Source: Rhodococcus gordoniae (GTDB taxonomy: Bacteria > Actinomycetota > Actinomycetes > Mycobacteriales > Mycobacteriaceae). Taken from it: DNA of 51,580 bases. Under the pieces are notes generated by a model that was given only the letters and a program-made list of their open reading frames with translations, searched no databases and was not told the origin of the DNA. Location of the stretch: contig NZ_LPZN01000010.1 in the NCBI RefSeq assembly GCF_001646655.1, positions 1 through 51,580 of the forward strand, read 5' to 3'. Position 1 is the stretch's first letter, and every line of letters starts with the position of its first letter. A program made the translations under genes and the position numbers. Below are positions 15,585 to 26,091 of the stretch, one piece after another.

Positions 15585-16607
15585 GTGGCATCCCCGTCGG
15601 CCGATCGCCCGCTGCTGCCCGAGACCCCGGCGATCCACGAAGTGCGACTCGCAGTGCGGGCCTGGCTGGGCGCGCACCCCGTCGGCGAGGTGACCGTCGC
15701 GCTGTCCGGCGGAGCCGATTCCGCAGCCCTGACCGCCGCCGCCGTGGCGGAAGCGGACGCGGTGCACGCCGTCGTCGTCGACCATCGCCTGCAGTCCGGC
15801 TCCGAGGTCGTCGCTGCCCGCGCCGCGGAGTTCGCCCGGGCCCGCGGCTGCGCGACCGTCACGGTGGCCGCCGTGGACGTCACCGGCGGGGGAGGACTCG
15901 AGGCCGCCGCGCGTGCGGCCCGTTACCGGGCGCTCGACGAGCACCGCGACGAACGGCCGGTGCTGCTCGGGCACACCCTCGACGACCAGGCCGAGACGGT
16001 GTTGCTCGGCCTCGGCCGCGGCTCGGGACTGCGTTCGATCCGGGGCATGGCGTCCTACGAGCCGCCGTGGGGCAGACCGCTGCTCGGCGTGCGCCGCAGC
16101 ACGACCCGCCGGGCGTGCGACGAACTCGGCTACCGCCCGTACGAGGATCCGCACAACACGGACGACCGGTTCACGCGCGTGCGATTGCGCCGCGAGGTCC
16201 TGCCGCTGCTCGAGGACGTGCTCGGTGGGGGCGTCGCCGAAGCTCTCGCGCGCACGGCCGGGCAACTGCAGGACGACGGCCACGCCCTCGATGTCCGGGC
16301 AGTGGAACTGCTCACGGCGGCGCGCCACGACGACGACCTGCTCGACACCGCTGTGCTCGCCGCGGCTCCCGCCGCAGTACGGCGGCGCGCACTCCGGTCG
16401 TGGCTGATCGATCACACCGCCACACCGAACGAGACGATGCTGCGGGCGGTCGACGACCTGGTAGTGGCGTGGCGTGGGCAGGGGCCGGTGGCGGTCGGGC
16501 GGGGCCCGCAGCCGGGGACGAGGTTGGTGGTGTCGCGTCGGCGTGGCACGCTTGCCGTGGAGTACGTCGACCGGGCGAAGCCCCGGGCGACCGGCAGCAG
16601 AAGGTAG
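15585..16607 (+). CDS. tilS: tRNA(Ile)-lysidine synthetase
   Basis: A 340-residue PP-loop ATPase that converts C34 of the tRNA-Ile(CAU) anticodon to lysidine, making the tRNA read AUA. The PP-loop is ALSGGADSAAL near the N-terminus. GHTLDDQAETVLLGLGRGSG and YEDPHNTDDRFTRVRLR are diagnostic of TilS. The C-terminal substrate-binding domain is short, as in mycobacterial homologues. GTG 15585 begins 2 nt after the upstream stop. It sits in the conserved dacB-zincin-tilS-hpt order. Confidence 0.93.
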   Translation: MASPSADRPLLPETPAIHEVRLAVRAWLGAHPVGEVTVALSGGADSAALTAAAVAEADAVHAVVVDHRLQSGSEVVAARAAEFARARGCATVTVAAVDVTGGGGLEAAARAARYRALDEHRDERPVLLGHTLDDQAETVLLGLGRGSGLRSIRGMASYEPPWGRPLLGVRRSTTRRACDELGYRPYEDPHNTDDRFTRVRLRREVLPLLEDVLGGGVAEALARTAGQLQDDGHALDVRAVELLTAARHDDDLLDTAVLAAAPAAVRRRALRSWLIDHTATPNETMLRAVDDLVVAWRGQGPVAVGRGPQPGTRLVVSRRRGTLAVEYVDRAKPRATGSRR

Positions 16608-16619
16608 GGAAGGACCCCG

Positions 16620-17174
16620 GTGTACGAGAACGACATAGCGTCGGTGCTGATCTCCGAGGAACAGATCAAGGAGCGGACCGCAGAACTGGCGCAGTCGATC
16701 GCCGAGCGTTACCCCGTGGGTGCGCCCGAAGGTGATCTGCTGCTCATCGGGGTGCTCAAGGGCGCCATCTTCTTCATGACCGACTTCGCGCGCGCTCTGC
16801 CGATCCCGACGCAGATGGAGTTCATGGCCGTCAGCTCGTACGGGTCGTCGACGTCGTCCTCGGGTGTGGTGCGCATCCTCAAGGACCTCGACAAGGACAT
16901 CGCCGGTCGCCACGTTCTCATCGTGGAGGACATCATCGACTCGGGCCTGACGCTGTCGTGGCTGCTCAAGAACCTGTCGTCGCGCAACCCCGCGTCGCTC
17001 GAGGTCGTCACGCTGCTGCGCAAGCCGGAAGCCGTCAAGATCGACGTCGAGGTCAAGGACGTCGGATTCGACATCCCGGACGAGTTCGTCGTCGGCTACG
17101 GCCTCGACTACGACGAGCGCTACCGCGACCTGCCCTACATCGGCACGCTGGATCCCAAGGTCTACAGCAGCTGA
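16620..17174 (+). CDS. hpt: Hypoxanthine phosphoribosyltransferase
   Basis: A 184-residue type I phosphoribosyltransferase salvaging hypoxanthine and guanine to IMP and GMP. The PRPP-binding motif is [32 protein letters not shown] and [10 protein letters not shown] (the flexible catalytic loop) are conserved. The GTG start follows AAGGA. The tilS-hpt-ftsH linkage is conserved across bacteria. Confidence 0.95.
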   Translation: MYENDIASVLISEEQIKERTAELAQSIAERYPVGAPEGDLLLIGVLKGAIFFMTDFARALPIPTQMEFMAVSSYGSSTSSSGVVRILKDLDKDIAGRHVLIVEDIIDSGLTLSWLLKNLSSRNPASLEVVTLLRKPEAVKIDVEVKDVGFDIPDEFVVGYGLDYDERYRDLPYIGTLDPKVYSS

Positions 17175-17304
17175 CCTCCGGTCGAGCCGGGGCGTGAGGT
17201 CCCCGGCCCGGGGAACTCCGGTTCCGTCCCGATCGTTGTCGAGTACGACGTCTTCCCGGTATCGGCTCCGGTCGGTGCCGGGGCGACTGCTCGTTGCAAC
17301 GCGG

Positions 17305-17310
17305 TAACCT
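17305..17310 (+). promoter_or_regulatory. Candidate ftsH -10 (TAACCT)
   Basis: TAACCT lies in the 254-nt gap before ftsH and would give a leader of about 110 nt. No good -35 is present. The rest of the gap shows no gene. Confidence 0.35.
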
Positions 17311-17428
17311 TGCGTTGCCTGGTCAGTGACCGTCGCGGCGCATGGCGGCCACACCGGGCGCGAAGCGCCGCGACTGCGAGACCCCGACGAACTCGATCGA
17401 AAGGACCGGCCGCTCGGGCCGAACCTGT

Positions 17429-19963
17429 ATGAACCGCAAGACAGTGTTCCGTAATCTGGCGATCGTCGCCGGCATCCTGCTGGTGATCTACGCCTTCAGT
17501 TACTTCGGCGACGACACGCGCGGTTTCACTCGGGTGGACACGTCCGTCGCGGTGGCGCAACTCCAATCGCAGAACGTCGGTGAAGCACGCATCGACGACC
17601 GCGAGCAGCAGGTGCGGTTGTGGCTCGAGAGCGGCAACGACGCGACCGAGGGCAGCACCGAGATCATCGCGAAGTACCCCGCGTCGGCGTCCGAGCAGAT
17701 CTTCGACCTGGTCTCCGCGTCGGGCGCGCAGAAGTACGACACGAACGTCACCCAGGAGAGCTGGCTGACGTCGATCCTTCTGTTCGTCCTGCCGATGATC
17801 ATCCTGCTCGGCGTGTTCTTCTTCGTGATGAGCCGCATGCAGGGTGGTGGTCGCGGCGGCATGATGGGCTTCGGCAAGTCGAAGGCCAAGCAGCTCACGA
17901 AGGACATGCCCAAGACGACCTTCGCCGATGTCGCCGGCGCCGACGAGGCCGTCGAGGAGCTCTACGAGATCAAGGACTTCCTGCAGAACCCGTCGCGCTA
18001 CCAGGCGCTCGGCGCGAAGATCCCGAAGGGCGTGCTGCTCTACGGCCCTCCCGGCACCGGTAAGACCCTCCTCGCCCGCGCGGTCGCCGGTGAGGCGGGC
18101 GTCCCGTTCTTCACGATCTCCGGTTCGGACTTCGTCGAGATGTTCGTCGGTGTCGGTGCCTCGCGTGTGCGCGACCTGTTCGAGCAGGCCAAGCAGAATG
18201 CTCCGTGCATCATCTTCGTCGACGAGATCGACGCCGTGGGCCGTCAGCGCGGCGCCGGCCTCGGCGGCGGTCACGACGAGCGCGAGCAGACCCTCAACCA
18301 GCTCCTCGTCGAGATGGACGGCTTCGGCGACCGCTCCGGCATCATCGTGATGGCCGCGACGAACCGACCCGACATCCTCGACCCGGCGCTGCTGCGTCCC
18401 GGCCGCTTCGACCGTCAGATCCCGGTCACGAATCCCGACCTCGCCGGTCGCCGGGCGATCCTCGCCGTGCACTCGAAGGGCAAGCCGATCGATCCCCACG
18501 CGGATCTCGGGGCGCTCGCCAAGCGCACGGTGGGTATGTCCGGTGCCGACCTCGCGAACGTCGTCAACGAGGCCGCGCTGCTCACTGCCCGCGAGAACGG
18601 CACGGTGATCACCGAGGCGCTCCTCGAGGAGTCGGTCGATCGCGTCATCGGCGGTCCCCGCCGCAAGAGCCGCATCATCAGCGAGCACGAGAAGAAGATC
18701 ACGGCCTACCACGAGGGCGGCCACACCCTCGCCGCCTGGGCGATGCCCGACATCGAGCCCGTCTACAAGGTCACCATCCTCGCCCGCGGTCGCACCGGCG
18801 GGCACGCGATGACGGTGCCCGAGGACGACAAGGGCCTGATGACGCGTTCGGAGATGATCGCGCGCCTGGTCATGGCCATGGGTGGTCGTGCGGCCGAGGA
18901 ACTCGTCTTCCGCGAGCCCACCACCGGTGCCTCGTCCGATATCGACCAGGCCACGAAGATCGCGCGGGCGATGGTCACCGAATACGGCATGAGCGCGAAG
19001 CTCGGCGCGGTCCGCTACGGCCAGGAGCAGGGCGATCCCTTCCTCGGCCGGTCGATGGGCGTGCAGTCCGACTACTCGCACGAGGTGGCACGCGAGATCG
19101 ACGAGGAGGTCCGCAACCTCATCGAGGCCGCCCACACCGAGGCGTGGGCGATCCTCAACGAGTACCGCGACGCTCTCGACCTGCTGGCGGGCGAACTGCT
19201 CGAGCACGAGACGCTGACGCGTAAGGATCTCGATCGGATCCTGGCCGACGTGAAGAAGCGTCCGCGGATCACGACCTTCAACGATTTCGGGGATCGGGTC
19301 CCGTCCGACAAGCCGCCGATCAAGACGCCTGCCGAACTCGCGGCCGAGCGTGGCGAGCCGTGGCCGCCGGAACCGCCGTCGCTGACGAAGCCGGCGCATG
19401 CGCATCCGCAGTATCCCGGTCAGGGTGAGGTGCCCGCCGCCGGTGGCTACCAGCCGGGCGGGCAGCCGCAGTACCAGCCGACGCAGCCCGTGCAGCAGGC
19501 GAACGGGTACCCCCGACCGCAGCCGGTCCCGGCCTCCGAACCGCTTCCCGGTTTCCAGCCGCCCGCTCCGTACCCGGGTGGTCCGCGGCATGCGACCCGG
19601 CCCGATTACGGTGCCCCCGCCGGATGGTCGGCCCCCGGCTGGCCGCCGCGTGAGCAGGCCCAGCAGGAACCGCAGGGTCTCGGGCATCCTCAGGAGCCGC
19701 AGGGTTACGGGCAGCCGCAGGAGCCGCAGGGTTACGGGCAGCCGCAGGAGCCGCAGGGTTACGGACAGCCGCAGGAATCCCAGGGTTACGGGCGTCCGCA
19801 GGAGCCGCAGGATCCCGAGCGCCGGTCCGAATCCGCCGACAACGGTGCGGGAGATCCGCACCGTGGTGAGAGCCACGTGGGAGACTCGCAACCGCGCGAT
19901 GGTTACGGCACTCCCGAGCCTCCTCCCACCCAGCGGTGGGAAGGCCCGGCCGGCCGGCACTGA
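17429..19963 (+). CDS. ftsH: ATP-dependent membrane zinc metalloprotease FtsH
   Basis: An 844-residue membrane-anchored AAA+ protease for quality control of membrane and short-lived cytosolic proteins. Two N-terminal membrane helices ([17 protein letters not shown] and [20 protein letters not shown]) flank a short periplasmic domain. The AAA module has Walker A GPPGTGKT at about 206 and Walker [12 protein letters not shown]. The protease domain has HEGGH at 428-432. The last 200 residues are a disordered proline/glutamine/glycine-rich tail with a tandem repeat, longer than in most FtsH proteins (about 650 residues) but typical of mycobacteria and rhodococci. ATG 17429 is chosen because the first membrane helix follows at once. 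The folate operon starts 85 nt downstream. Confidence 0.97.
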   Translation: MNRKTVFRNLAIVAGILLVIYAFSYFGDDTRGFTRVDTSVAVAQLQSQNVGEARIDDREQQVRLWLESGNDATEGSTEIIAKYPASASEQIFDLVSASGAQKYDTNVTQESWLTSILLFVLPMIILLGVFFFVMSRMQGGGRGGMMGFGKSKAKQLTKDMPKTTFADVAGADEAVEELYEIKDFLQNPSRYQALGAKIPKGVLLYGPPGTGKTLLARAVAGEAGVPFFTISGSDFVEMFVGVGASRVRDLFEQAKQNAPCIIFVDEIDAVGRQRGAGLGGGHDEREQTLNQLLVEMDGFGDRSGIIVMAATNRPDILDPALLRPGRFDRQIPVTNPDLAGRRAILAVHSKGKPIDPHADLGALAKRTVGMSGADLANVVNEAALLTARENGTVITEALLEESVDRVIGGPRRKSRIISEHEKKITAYHEGGHTLAAWAMPDIEPVYKVTILARGRTGGHAMTVPEDDKGLMTRSEMIARLVMAMGGRAAEELVFREPTTGASSDIDQATKIARAMVTEYGMSAKLGAVRYGQEQGDPFLGRSMGVQSDYSHEVAREIDEEVRNLIEAAHTEAWAILNEYRDALDLLAGELLEHETLTRKDLDRILADVKKRPRITTFNDFGDRVPSDKPPIKTPAELAAERGEPWPPEPPSLTKPAHAHPQYPGQGEVPAAGGYQPGGQPQYQPTQPVQQANGYPRPQPVPASEPLPGFQPPAPYPGGPRHATRPDYGAPAGWSAPGWPPREQAQQEPQGLGHPQEPQGYGQPQEPQGYGQPQEPQGYGQPQESQGYGRPQEPQDPERRSESADNGAGDPHRGESHVGDSQPRDGYGTPEPPPTQRWEGPAGRH
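19691..19810 (+). repeat. 27-bp tandem repeat encoding the FtsH tail
   Basis: Four full 27-bp units (19691, 19718, 19745, 19772) plus a 12-bp partial encode the nonapeptide QEPQGYGQP. Units 1 and 2 are identical, unit 3 has one change and unit 4 is diverged. In-frame unit gain or loss would vary tail length between strains. Confidence 0.9.
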
Positions 19964-20048
19964 TCCGTGCCGGCGAGCCGGTACCGGGCGTGCATCGGGC
20001 CGGTCGGGTCCGATGGAGACGAGTGAGTGAAGAGTGGAGGGCGAGCGG

Positions 20049-20699
20049 GTGTCGGTGAACCACCTGAAGTCGGATACGGGTTCCGACCCGGAGGATGTGA
20101 CGACTCACGCGTTGAGCGTGGACGCGGGACGCACATTCGACCAGGCCCGAGCCGAAGCGGCCGTGCGCGAACTGCTGATCGCAGTGGGTGAGGATCCGGA
20201 TCGTGAGGGTCTGCGCGACACCCCCGCCCGTGTGGCCCGCGCCTACCGGGAGGTGTTCGGAGGACTGTTCACGGATCCGGACGAGGTCCTCGACACGACC
20301 TTCGACGAAGGTCATCAGGAACTCGTCCTCGTGCGCGACATCCCGATGTACTCGACGTGCGAGCACCACCTCGTGTCGTTCCACGGGGTCGCCCACGTGG
20401 GGTACATCCCGGGTCCGACGGGCCGCGTGACGGGGTTGTCGAAGCTGGCGCGTGTCGTGGACCTCTACGCCAAGCGGCCGCAGGTCCAGGAACGCCTGAC
20501 CAGTCAGGTCGCCGATGCGATGATGCGCAAGTTGCAGCCGCGCGGCGTGATCGTCGTGGTCGAGGCCGAGCATCTGTGCATGGCCATGCGCGGCATCCGC
20601 AAGCCCGGGGCGAGCACCACCACCTCCGCTGTGCGCGGCTTGTTCCAGACCAGTTCGGCGTCGCGTGCCGAGGCCCTGGACCTGATTCTGCGCCGGTGA
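20049..20699 (+). CDS. folE: GTP cyclohydrolase I
   Basis: A 216-residue enzyme making 7,8-dihydroneopterin triphosphate from GTP, the first step of folate synthesis. The zinc ligands are in [12 protein letters not shown] and [11 protein letters not shown]. The QxxQERLT-type segment [13 protein letters not shown] is also present. The GTG at 20049 is chosen because GGAGGG (20036-20041) lies 7 nt upstream; GTG 20034 and 20055 are in frame. It is first in a chain of overlapping genes: its stop shares GTGA with folP. Confidence 0.95.
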   Translation: MSVNHLKSDTGSDPEDVTTHALSVDAGRTFDQARAEAAVRELLIAVGEDPDREGLRDTPARVARAYREVFGGLFTDPDEVLDTTFDEGHQELVLVRDIPMYSTCEHHLVSFHGVAHVGYIPGPTGRVTGLSKLARVVDLYAKRPQVQERLTSQVADAMMRKLQPRGVIVVVEAEHLCMAMRGIRKPGASTTTSAVRGLFQTSSASRAEALDLILRR

Positions 20700-21553
20700 C
20701 CGTCTTCCCTGCCGAACAGTGGCCCGTCGTGATGGGCGTACTGAACGTCACCAGTGATTCCTTCTCCGACGGAGGTCGTTACCTGGATCGCGAGACCGCG
20801 ATAGCCCATGGTTTCGAGCTGCGCGAACTCGGTGTCGACATCGTCGATGTGGGTGGCGAGTCCACCCGGCCCGGTGCGGTGCGTGTCGACCCCGAGGTCG
20901 AGGCGTCCCGCGTGGCGCCGGTGATCGCGGCCCTGTCGGAAGCAGGCATCCCCACGAGCGTCGACACGATGCGTGCCTCGGTCGCCGAGGCTGCCATCGA
21001 GGCCGGGGTGACGATGATCAACGACGTCTCGGGTGGGCGTGCCGACGCCGACATGGCCAGGGTGGTCGCCGAGTCCGGAATTCCGTGGATCCTCATGCAC
21101 TGGCGTCCTCTCGGCGAGTTCGTCCATGCCGGTGGCTCGACGCAGTACGACGACGTCGTCCGCGAAGTCCGCGACGAGCTGCTCACGCAGGTCGACATCG
21201 CGGTGGCCGCCGGAGTCGACTCCGACAGGATCGTGCTCGATCCGGGTCTGGGGTTCGTGAAGGAACCCGACCACAACTGGCAATTGCTCCACCGTCTGCC
21301 CGAGCTCACCGATCTGGGATTCCCGGTGCTGATCGGGGCGTCCCGGAAGCGTTTCCTCGGATCGTTGCTCGCAGCGCCCGACGGCACGATCCGGCCCCCC
21401 GCGGGCCGCGAGGTCGCCACGGCAGTCGTCTCCGCGCTCGCCGCGACCCACGGCGCGTGGGGTGTACGCGTCCACGACGTGCAGGCATCCCGCGACGCGC
21501 TCGCGGTGGTGCGTGCCTGGCAGCGCGGAAGCGCGGAGGGAGTGCACGCGTGA
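20696..21553 (+). CDS. folP: Dihydropteroate synthase
   Basis: A 285-residue TIM-barrel enzyme condensing p-aminobenzoate with dihydropterin pyrophosphate; it is the sulfonamide target. Signatures are [45 protein letters not shown] and the pyrophosphate/pABA site [12 protein letters not shown] 20696 overlaps the folE stop. Its own stop overlaps the folB start. Confidence 0.95.
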   Translation: MTVFPAEQWPVVMGVLNVTSDSFSDGGRYLDRETAIAHGFELRELGVDIVDVGGESTRPGAVRVDPEVEASRVAPVIAALSEAGIPTSVDTMRASVAEAAIEAGVTMINDVSGGRADADMARVVAESGIPWILMHWRPLGEFVHAGGSTQYDDVVREVRDELLTQVDIAVAAGVDSDRIVLDPGLGFVKEPDHNWQLLHRLPELTDLGFPVLIGASRKRFLGSLLAAPDGTIRPPAGREVATAVVSALAATHGAWGVRVHDVQASRDALAVVRAWQRGSAEGVHA

Positions 21554-21933
21554 GCGACCGCATCGAACTACGGGGACTGACCGTCCGCGGCAACCACGGC
21601 GTCTTCGAACACGAGAAGCGGGACGGCCAGGACTTCGTCGTCGACATCGTCGTGTGGCTCGATCTCGCGCCGGCCGCGGCGTCCGACGATCTCACCGACA
21701 CGTTGCACTACGGCGAGCTCGCCGAGCGTGCCGCGGCGATCATCGCGGGTCCGGGCCGCGATCTCATCGAGACGGTCGCGGGCGAGATCGCCGGCGAGGT
21801 CCTCACCGACCCGCGTGTCACCCGGGTCGAGGTCACGCTCCACAAGCCGTCGGCGCCGATCCCGTTGACCTTCGGCGATGTCGCCGTCGTGATCGACCGC
21901 TCCCGAGGTGACGGGGCCGGGGGCGCGTCGTGA
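21550..21933 (+). CDS. folB: Dihydroneopterin aldolase
   Basis: A 127-residue enzyme converting dihydroneopterin to 6-hydroxymethyl-dihydropterin. Family segments are [20 protein letters not shown] (catalytic region with the conserved glutamate), TLHYGELA, the pterin-binding [10 protein letters not shown], and [10 protein letters not shown] with the catalytic lysine. GTG 21550 overlaps the folP stop. Confidence 0.95.
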   Translation: MSDRIELRGLTVRGNHGVFEHEKRDGQDFVVDIVVWLDLAPAAASDDLTDTLHYGELAERAAAIIAGPGRDLIETVAGEIAGEVLTDPRVTRVEVTLHKPSAPIPLTFGDVAVVIDRSRGDGAGGAS

Positions 21934-22472
21934 GTCGTGCCGTGCTGTCCATCGGGTCGAACGTCGGCGACCGGCTCGCGCACCTGCGGTCGGTCGTCGA
22001 CGCGCTCGGTGAGCGCCTCGTCGCCGTCTCGGCGGTGTACTCGACGGCACCGTGGGGCGGTGTCGAGCAGGAGGACTTCCTCAACGCGGTCGTCGTCGCG
22101 GAGGACGCCGGGTTCGGTCCGCACGACTGGCTGCGGTTCGGCCGCGAACTCGAAGAAGCCGCCGAACGCGTGCGGGTGCAGCGTTGGGGGCCGCGCAGCC
22201 TCGACGTCGACGTCGTGAGCTGCGACAACGGCGACGGTGAGGTGCGCAGCGACGATCCGGACCTGATCCTGCCTCACCCGCGCGCGCACCAGCGGGCGTT
22301 CGTGCTCGTCCCGTGGCTCGACGTCGAACCCGAGGCCGTGCTCACCGCCGACGGCCGACGGGCGGGCATCGGCGAGTGGCTGGGCGAACTCGACGACGCC
22401 GAACGAGAAGGCGTGCATCGCACCGATCTGCCGCTGACCGGGCCGACGACCCAGGGACGCAGCGAGTGCTGA
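21930..22472 (+). CDS. folK: 6-hydroxymethyl-dihydropterin pyrophosphokinase
   Basis: A 180-residue HPPK that phosphorylates the pterin before folP acts. Signatures are [42 protein letters not shown] (the metal-binding DxD) and [13 protein letters not shown]. The GTG start overlaps the folB stop. The 3' end overlaps the next gene by 7 nt. Confidence 0.95.
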   Translation: MSRAVLSIGSNVGDRLAHLRSVVDALGERLVAVSAVYSTAPWGGVEQEDFLNAVVVAEDAGFGPHDWLRFGRELEEAAERVRVQRWGPRSLDVDVVSCDNGDGEVRSDDPDLILPHPRAHQRAFVLVPWLDVEPEAVLTADGRRAGIGEWLGELDDAEREGVHRTDLPLTGPTTQGRSEC

Positions 22473-22942
22473 AACAGACCAGGATCCGCGACCTGCTGGC
22501 GCTGGCCGCGCTGGCGGCGGTCGCCGCGTGGTTGCTCGTCCGCACGATGTACGGCTCGTTACCGCCCATCCCGGTCTACGCGGGAGCCTCGCTGTATCCG
22601 GTCGCGGTGATCGAAGTGATCCTGGCGTTCATGATCCGTTCGCGGGTGGGCAAGCACGAGATCGGTGAGGGACCGGGTCGGTTGCATCCCATCACCGCGG
22701 CCCGCGCGGTCGCGCTCGCCAAGGCGTCCGCGCTGGTGGGTGCCGCGAGTGCCGGGGTATGGATCGGGTTCCTGCTGTATCTCGTGCCGCAGCGCGGTGT
22801 CGTGCAGGCGGCCACCGACGACACGTCGGGTGTGCTGGTCGGAGCCGTCGCCGGCGTCGCGCTGGCGGCCGCCGCACTGTGGCTCGAATACTGTTGCCGG
22901 ACACCGGAAGACCCCGACGAGCCGAACGAACCGGCTGTCTGA
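22466..22942 (+). CDS. DUF3180 membrane protein
   Basis: A 158-residue integral membrane protein of the DUF3180 family (Rv3605c-like) with four predicted helices: LLALAALAAVAAWLLV, YPVAVIEVILAFMI, ASALVGAASAGVWIGFLLYL and VLVGAVAGVALAAAALWLEY. It always sits after folK in the Mycobacteriales and is translationally coupled here (GTG 22466 inside folK). Function is unknown; the folate context may be coincidental. Confidence 0.85.
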   Translation: MLKQTRIRDLLALAALAAVAAWLLVRTMYGSLPPIPVYAGASLYPVAVIEVILAFMIRSRVGKHEIGEGPGRLHPITAARAVALAKASALVGAASAGVWIGFLLYLVPQRGVVQAATDDTSGVLVGAVAGVALAAAALWLEYCCRTPEDPDEPNEPAV

Positions 22943-23003
22943 CCTCGGGTTTCGCGGTGGGGCAGGGCGTGTCGTCCGGCTCCGATCGGTGGACCCGGCC
23001 AAG

Positions 23004-23009
23004 TACCCT
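23004..23009 (+). promoter_or_regulatory. Leaderless -10 (TACCCT) of the DUF6779 gene
   Basis: TACCCT lies 7 nt before ATG 23017, favouring that start over ATG 23011. Confidence 0.5.
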
Positions 23010-23016
23010 GATGGTC

Positions 23017-24021
23017 ATGGCAACCTCGGCGCGAGCAGACAGAAATCGCCGTCCGTGGCGCAGCACCGGCTCGATGATCGTGGCCGGTCTGCTCGCTCTG
23101 GCGATGATCGCCTCGCTGCTGTTGATCTTCACAGAGAGTGTGCAGTTGCTGCGCGTCGCGGTGGTCGTCGCCCTGTGGGCCGCCACCGTCGGCGCCATCG
23201 CCATGAACAAGTATCGCCGGGAATCGGCACTCGACCGGGCGAAGGCCGACGACCTGAAGACGGTGTACGAACTGCAGTTGCAACGGGAGATCGCGGCGCG
23301 GCGCGAATACGAGCTGACCGTCGAGGAGAAGGTCCGCGCCGATCTGAAGCTCGACGCCGGCGAGATGGCGGCCCTGCGCACCGAACTGGCCACCCTGCGT
23401 CGCACCCTCGAGATGTTGTTCGACGGCCGGTTGCCCGACGATGTCGTCGCCCTCGAAGGCCAGGCGGAGAAGCTGCGCGAACTGAGCGAGGCCGCGCGGG
23501 TGTCCGCGCCTCGTCCGTCCGGGCCGGCCTTCGCGTCTCCCGACGACGAACCGCTGACCGCGGAGACCGAATCGGTCGAGGCGGCCCTGCGCGACGCGGT
23601 GAAGACGTCCGGGAAGGCGCCGGAGAAGAGCGACGCCGGCACGCCTGCGACCGGGGAACCGGCTGCCAGGAGGAAGGACGAAGGTCCGGCGAGCGAGAAG
23701 TCGGTGAGCGAGAAAGCAGACACCGACGAACAGCGCGAGGCCCAGAAGCCGGCCGAGCAGAAGCCGGGGAAGCACGAGTCCGAGAAAGCCGGAGCGGAGA
23801 GCAACGATGCCGCGGAGCGCAAGGACCCGTCGGAGCAGAAGGACCCCGCGGATCAGAAGGACACCACCGCGCAGGACGGAGCAGCGGACACAGCCGACGA
23901 CGATGACGACTCCGACGACGAATCGTCGGGACGTCGTTCCCGACGCCGCCGGGGCGACAGCGCCCACGGCGAGGGCCGGACGGTCGCGGAAATCCTCGCG
24001 TCGTTGTCGAGCGAACGCTGA
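23017..24021 (+). CDS. DUF6779-type membrane protein with a charged tail
   Basis: A 334-residue protein (Rv3604c-like). Two membrane helices (about 20-37 and 44-63) are followed by a predicted coiled coil (about 64-150, rich in E, L and R heptads). A long low-complexity region of E, K, A, D and Q follows, and finally a conserved-looking basic terminus SRRRRGDSAHGEGRTVAEIL. The tail is probably disordered and cytosolic. Family function is unknown. The start is leaderless, so it can be expressed separately from the folate operon. Confidence 0.8.
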   Translation: MATSARADRNRRPWRSTGSMIVAGLLALAMIASLLLIFTESVQLLRVAVVVALWAATVGAIAMNKYRRESALDRAKADDLKTVYELQLQREIAARREYELTVEEKVRADLKLDAGEMAALRTELATLRRTLEMLFDGRLPDDVVALEGQAEKLRELSEAARVSAPRPSGPAFASPDDEPLTAETESVEAALRDAVKTSGKAPEKSDAGTPATGEPAARRKDEGPASEKSVSEKADTDEQREAQKPAEQKPGKHESEKAGAESNDAAERKDPSEQKDPADQKDTTAQDGAADTADDDDDSDDESSGRRSRRRRGDSAHGEGRTVAEILASLSSER

Positions 24022-24119
24022 TCCTCGGACGGCTCGTCCGTCACGCCGTACCCGCCGACCTCGTTCGATGAGGCGCAGATCACTCGACCCGACCGTGGCG
24101 GGCCCCGGAAAGCGCGCGC

Positions 24120-24125
24120 TATTGT
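24120..24125 (+). promoter_or_regulatory. Candidate -10 (TATTGT) of the pantothenate operon
   Basis: TATTGT lies in the 159-nt gap before the DUF2520 gene and predicts a leader of about 50 nt that includes a GAGAGG ribosome-binding site. Confidence 0.45.
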
Positions 24126-24180
24126 CGATCGGAACGTCCGGTACCCGCTGAGCGGGACTGGAACGAACGAGAGGACTCCC

Positions 24181-25116
24181 GTGAATTCCTTCGGGATCAC
24201 CAACGCACCTGCGCCTGCGCGCCTGTCGGTAGGAATTGTGTCCGCCGGCCGGGTCGGTACCGCATTCGGCGCGGCGTTCGAACGGGTCGGTCATGTCGTC
24301 GTGGCCTGCTCGGCGGTCTCCGACATCTCCAGGCACCGCGCCGCCACCCGTCTGCCCGAGTCGCAGATCCTGCCGGTCGACGAGGTCGCCGGTCGCTGCA
24401 ACCTCCTCCTTCTCGCCGTTCCCGACACCGAACTCTCGTCGCTGGTCGGGGGCCTGGCGGCCACCGGTTCGGTCGCTGCCGGCACGATCGTGGCCCACGT
24501 CTCGGGCGCTCATGGCACCGCGATCCTCGAGCCGCTGACCGAGCAGGGCGCCGTACCCCTCGCGATCCATCCCGCGATGACCTTCACCGGTCACGACGAG
24601 GACATCGACCGGCTCTCGTCCGCGTGCTTCGGCATCACGGCCGCCGACGAGGTCGGCTACGCCATCGCCCAGTCCCTGGTCCTCGAGATCGGCGGTGAGC
24701 CGGTGCGCGTCCCCGAATCCATGCGGACGACCTACCACGCGGCCCTCGCGCACGGCAGCAACCACCTGGTCACGCTGGTCGCCGACGCCGTCGAGGCACT
24801 GCGCAGCGCCCTGCAGGGTGAGGAGTTGCTCGGCCAGCAACTCGTCGACGATGCTCCCGGTGGAGTCGCCGAACGGGTCCTGCAGCCGTTGCTCTCGGCG
24901 GCGCTCGACAATGTGCTGCGGCGCGGACCCTCGGCTCTCACCGGACCGGTCGCGCGTGGTGACGCCGACGCCGTCGCCGCACATCTGCGCGCGCTCGAGG
25001 CCGTCGATCCGCAGATCGCAGCGGGTTATCGGGCGATGTCGTTGCGGTCGGCGCAACGGACCGGCTCGAAGCCGGAACTCATGGCAATTCTCGAAGGAGC
25101 TGAATACGGTGAGTGA
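24181..25116 (+). CDS. Rossmann-fold/DUF2520 protein, possible ketopantoate reductase
   Basis: A 311-residue protein (Rv3603c-like). The N-terminal NAD(P)-binding motif is [14 protein letters not shown] with the DxxE-like continuation. [17 protein letters not shown] is the second Rossmann half. The C-terminal helical DUF2520 domain (about 190-311) resembles the dimerisation domain of 6-phosphogluconate dehydrogenase and ketopantoate-reductase superfamily enzymes. It overlaps panC by 8 nt and leads a panC-panD-coaX series, so a ketopantoate-reductase-like step is a reasonable inference. The reaction is not proven by sequence. Confidence 0.85.
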   Translation: MNSFGITNAPAPARLSVGIVSAGRVGTAFGAAFERVGHVVVACSAVSDISRHRAATRLPESQILPVDEVAGRCNLLLLAVPDTELSSLVGGLAATGSVAAGTIVAHVSGAHGTAILEPLTEQGAVPLAIHPAMTFTGHDEDIDRLSSACFGITAADEVGYAIAQSLVLEIGGEPVRVPESMRTTYHAALAHGSNHLVTLVADAVEALRSALQGEELLGQQLVDDAPGGVAERVLQPLLSAALDNVLRRGPSALTGPVARGDADAVAAHLRALEAVDPQIAAGYRAMSLRSAQRTGSKPELMAILEGAEYGE

Positions 25117-26047
25117 AGCAGGACAGCGTGGATACGTGCGAGGTGAACTGAGCGTTCACCACGATCCCGCGGGCCTGACCAAGGTCACCCGGGCTCTGCG
25201 CGGCGTCGGCCGCACCGTCGCACTCGTACCGACGATGGGTGCGCTGCACACCGGTCACCTCGAACTCGTGCGCCAGGCAAAGCTCACCGGCGCCGTCGTG
25301 GTGGTGTCGATCTTCGTCAACCCGCTGCAGTTCGGGAAGGGGGAGGACCTCGATGCCTACCCCCGCACCCTCGACGCCGACCTCGAGTTGCTCCGCGAAG
25401 CCGGGGTCGAACTCGCGTTCGTCCCGTCGGCCTCCGCGATGTACCCGCACGGCCCGCGCACCACGATCCATCCCGGTCCGCTCGGATCGGAACTCGAAGG
25501 TGTTTCGCGCCCCGGCCATTTCGCCGGGATGCTGACGGTCGTCGCGAAGCTGTTCAACATCGTCGGCCCCAACGCCGCGTACTTCGGCGAGAAGGACTAT
25601 CAGCAGATCACCTTGATCCGTCAGATGGTCGCCGACCTCGATCTCGACATCCGCATCGTCGGTGTTCCCACCGTGCGCGAGCAGGACGGACTCGCACTGT
25701 CCTCGCGCAACCGCTATCTCGACGCCGAACAGCGCGAGATCGCGACCACGCTGTCGGCGGCCCTCGTCGCCGGCGCGCACGCCGCGGCGGGTGGAGCCGA
25801 GGCGATCCTGTCCACGGCGCGCGAGGTGCTCTCACAGAGCCCGCAGATCGAGGTGGATTATCTCGAGGTGCGCGGTGCCGATCTCGGGCCCGCGCCCGAA
25901 CGAGGCGACGGCCGGCTGCTCGTCGCCGCGCGACTCGGCACCACCCGCCTCATCGACAACGTCGGGGTCGCCGTCGGTACCGGTTTCCTCGAGCGCGCCA
26001 CCGGCCCGGTGGATCCCGAGGCCGAAGACAACCTGACGACCCGCTGA
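25109..26047 (+). CDS. panC: Pantothenate synthetase
   Basis: A 312-residue ATP-dependent ligase joining pantoate and beta-alanine. The nucleotidylyl-transferase motifs are [17 protein letters not shown] (HIGH-like) and LSSRNRYL (KMSKS-like). FVNPLQFG and YFGEKDYQQ complete the active site. GTG 25109 is preceded by GAAGGA and overlaps the upstream gene. panD follows 44 nt downstream. Confidence 0.95.
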   Translation: MSEAGQRGYVRGELSVHHDPAGLTKVTRALRGVGRTVALVPTMGALHTGHLELVRQAKLTGAVVVVSIFVNPLQFGKGEDLDAYPRTLDADLELLREAGVELAFVPSASAMYPHGPRTTIHPGPLGSELEGVSRPGHFAGMLTVVAKLFNIVGPNAAYFGEKDYQQITLIRQMVADLDLDIRIVGVPTVREQDGLALSSRNRYLDAEQREIATTLSAALVAGAHAAAGGAEAILSTAREVLSQSPQIEVDYLEVRGADLGPAPERGDGRLLVAARLGTTRLIDNVGVAVGTGFLERATGPVDPEAEDNLTTR

Positions 26048-26091
26048 CCCACCGATCGAATTCGGAAACGAGAAAGAAACCGAGGACGAGC

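Noticed and set aside
17162-19960. A 932-residue open frame antisense to ftsH
   Set aside because: It mirrors ftsH codons, is dominated by Arg, Leu, Val, Gly and His, and has no ribosome-binding site or family resemblance. It is a GC-rich shadow.
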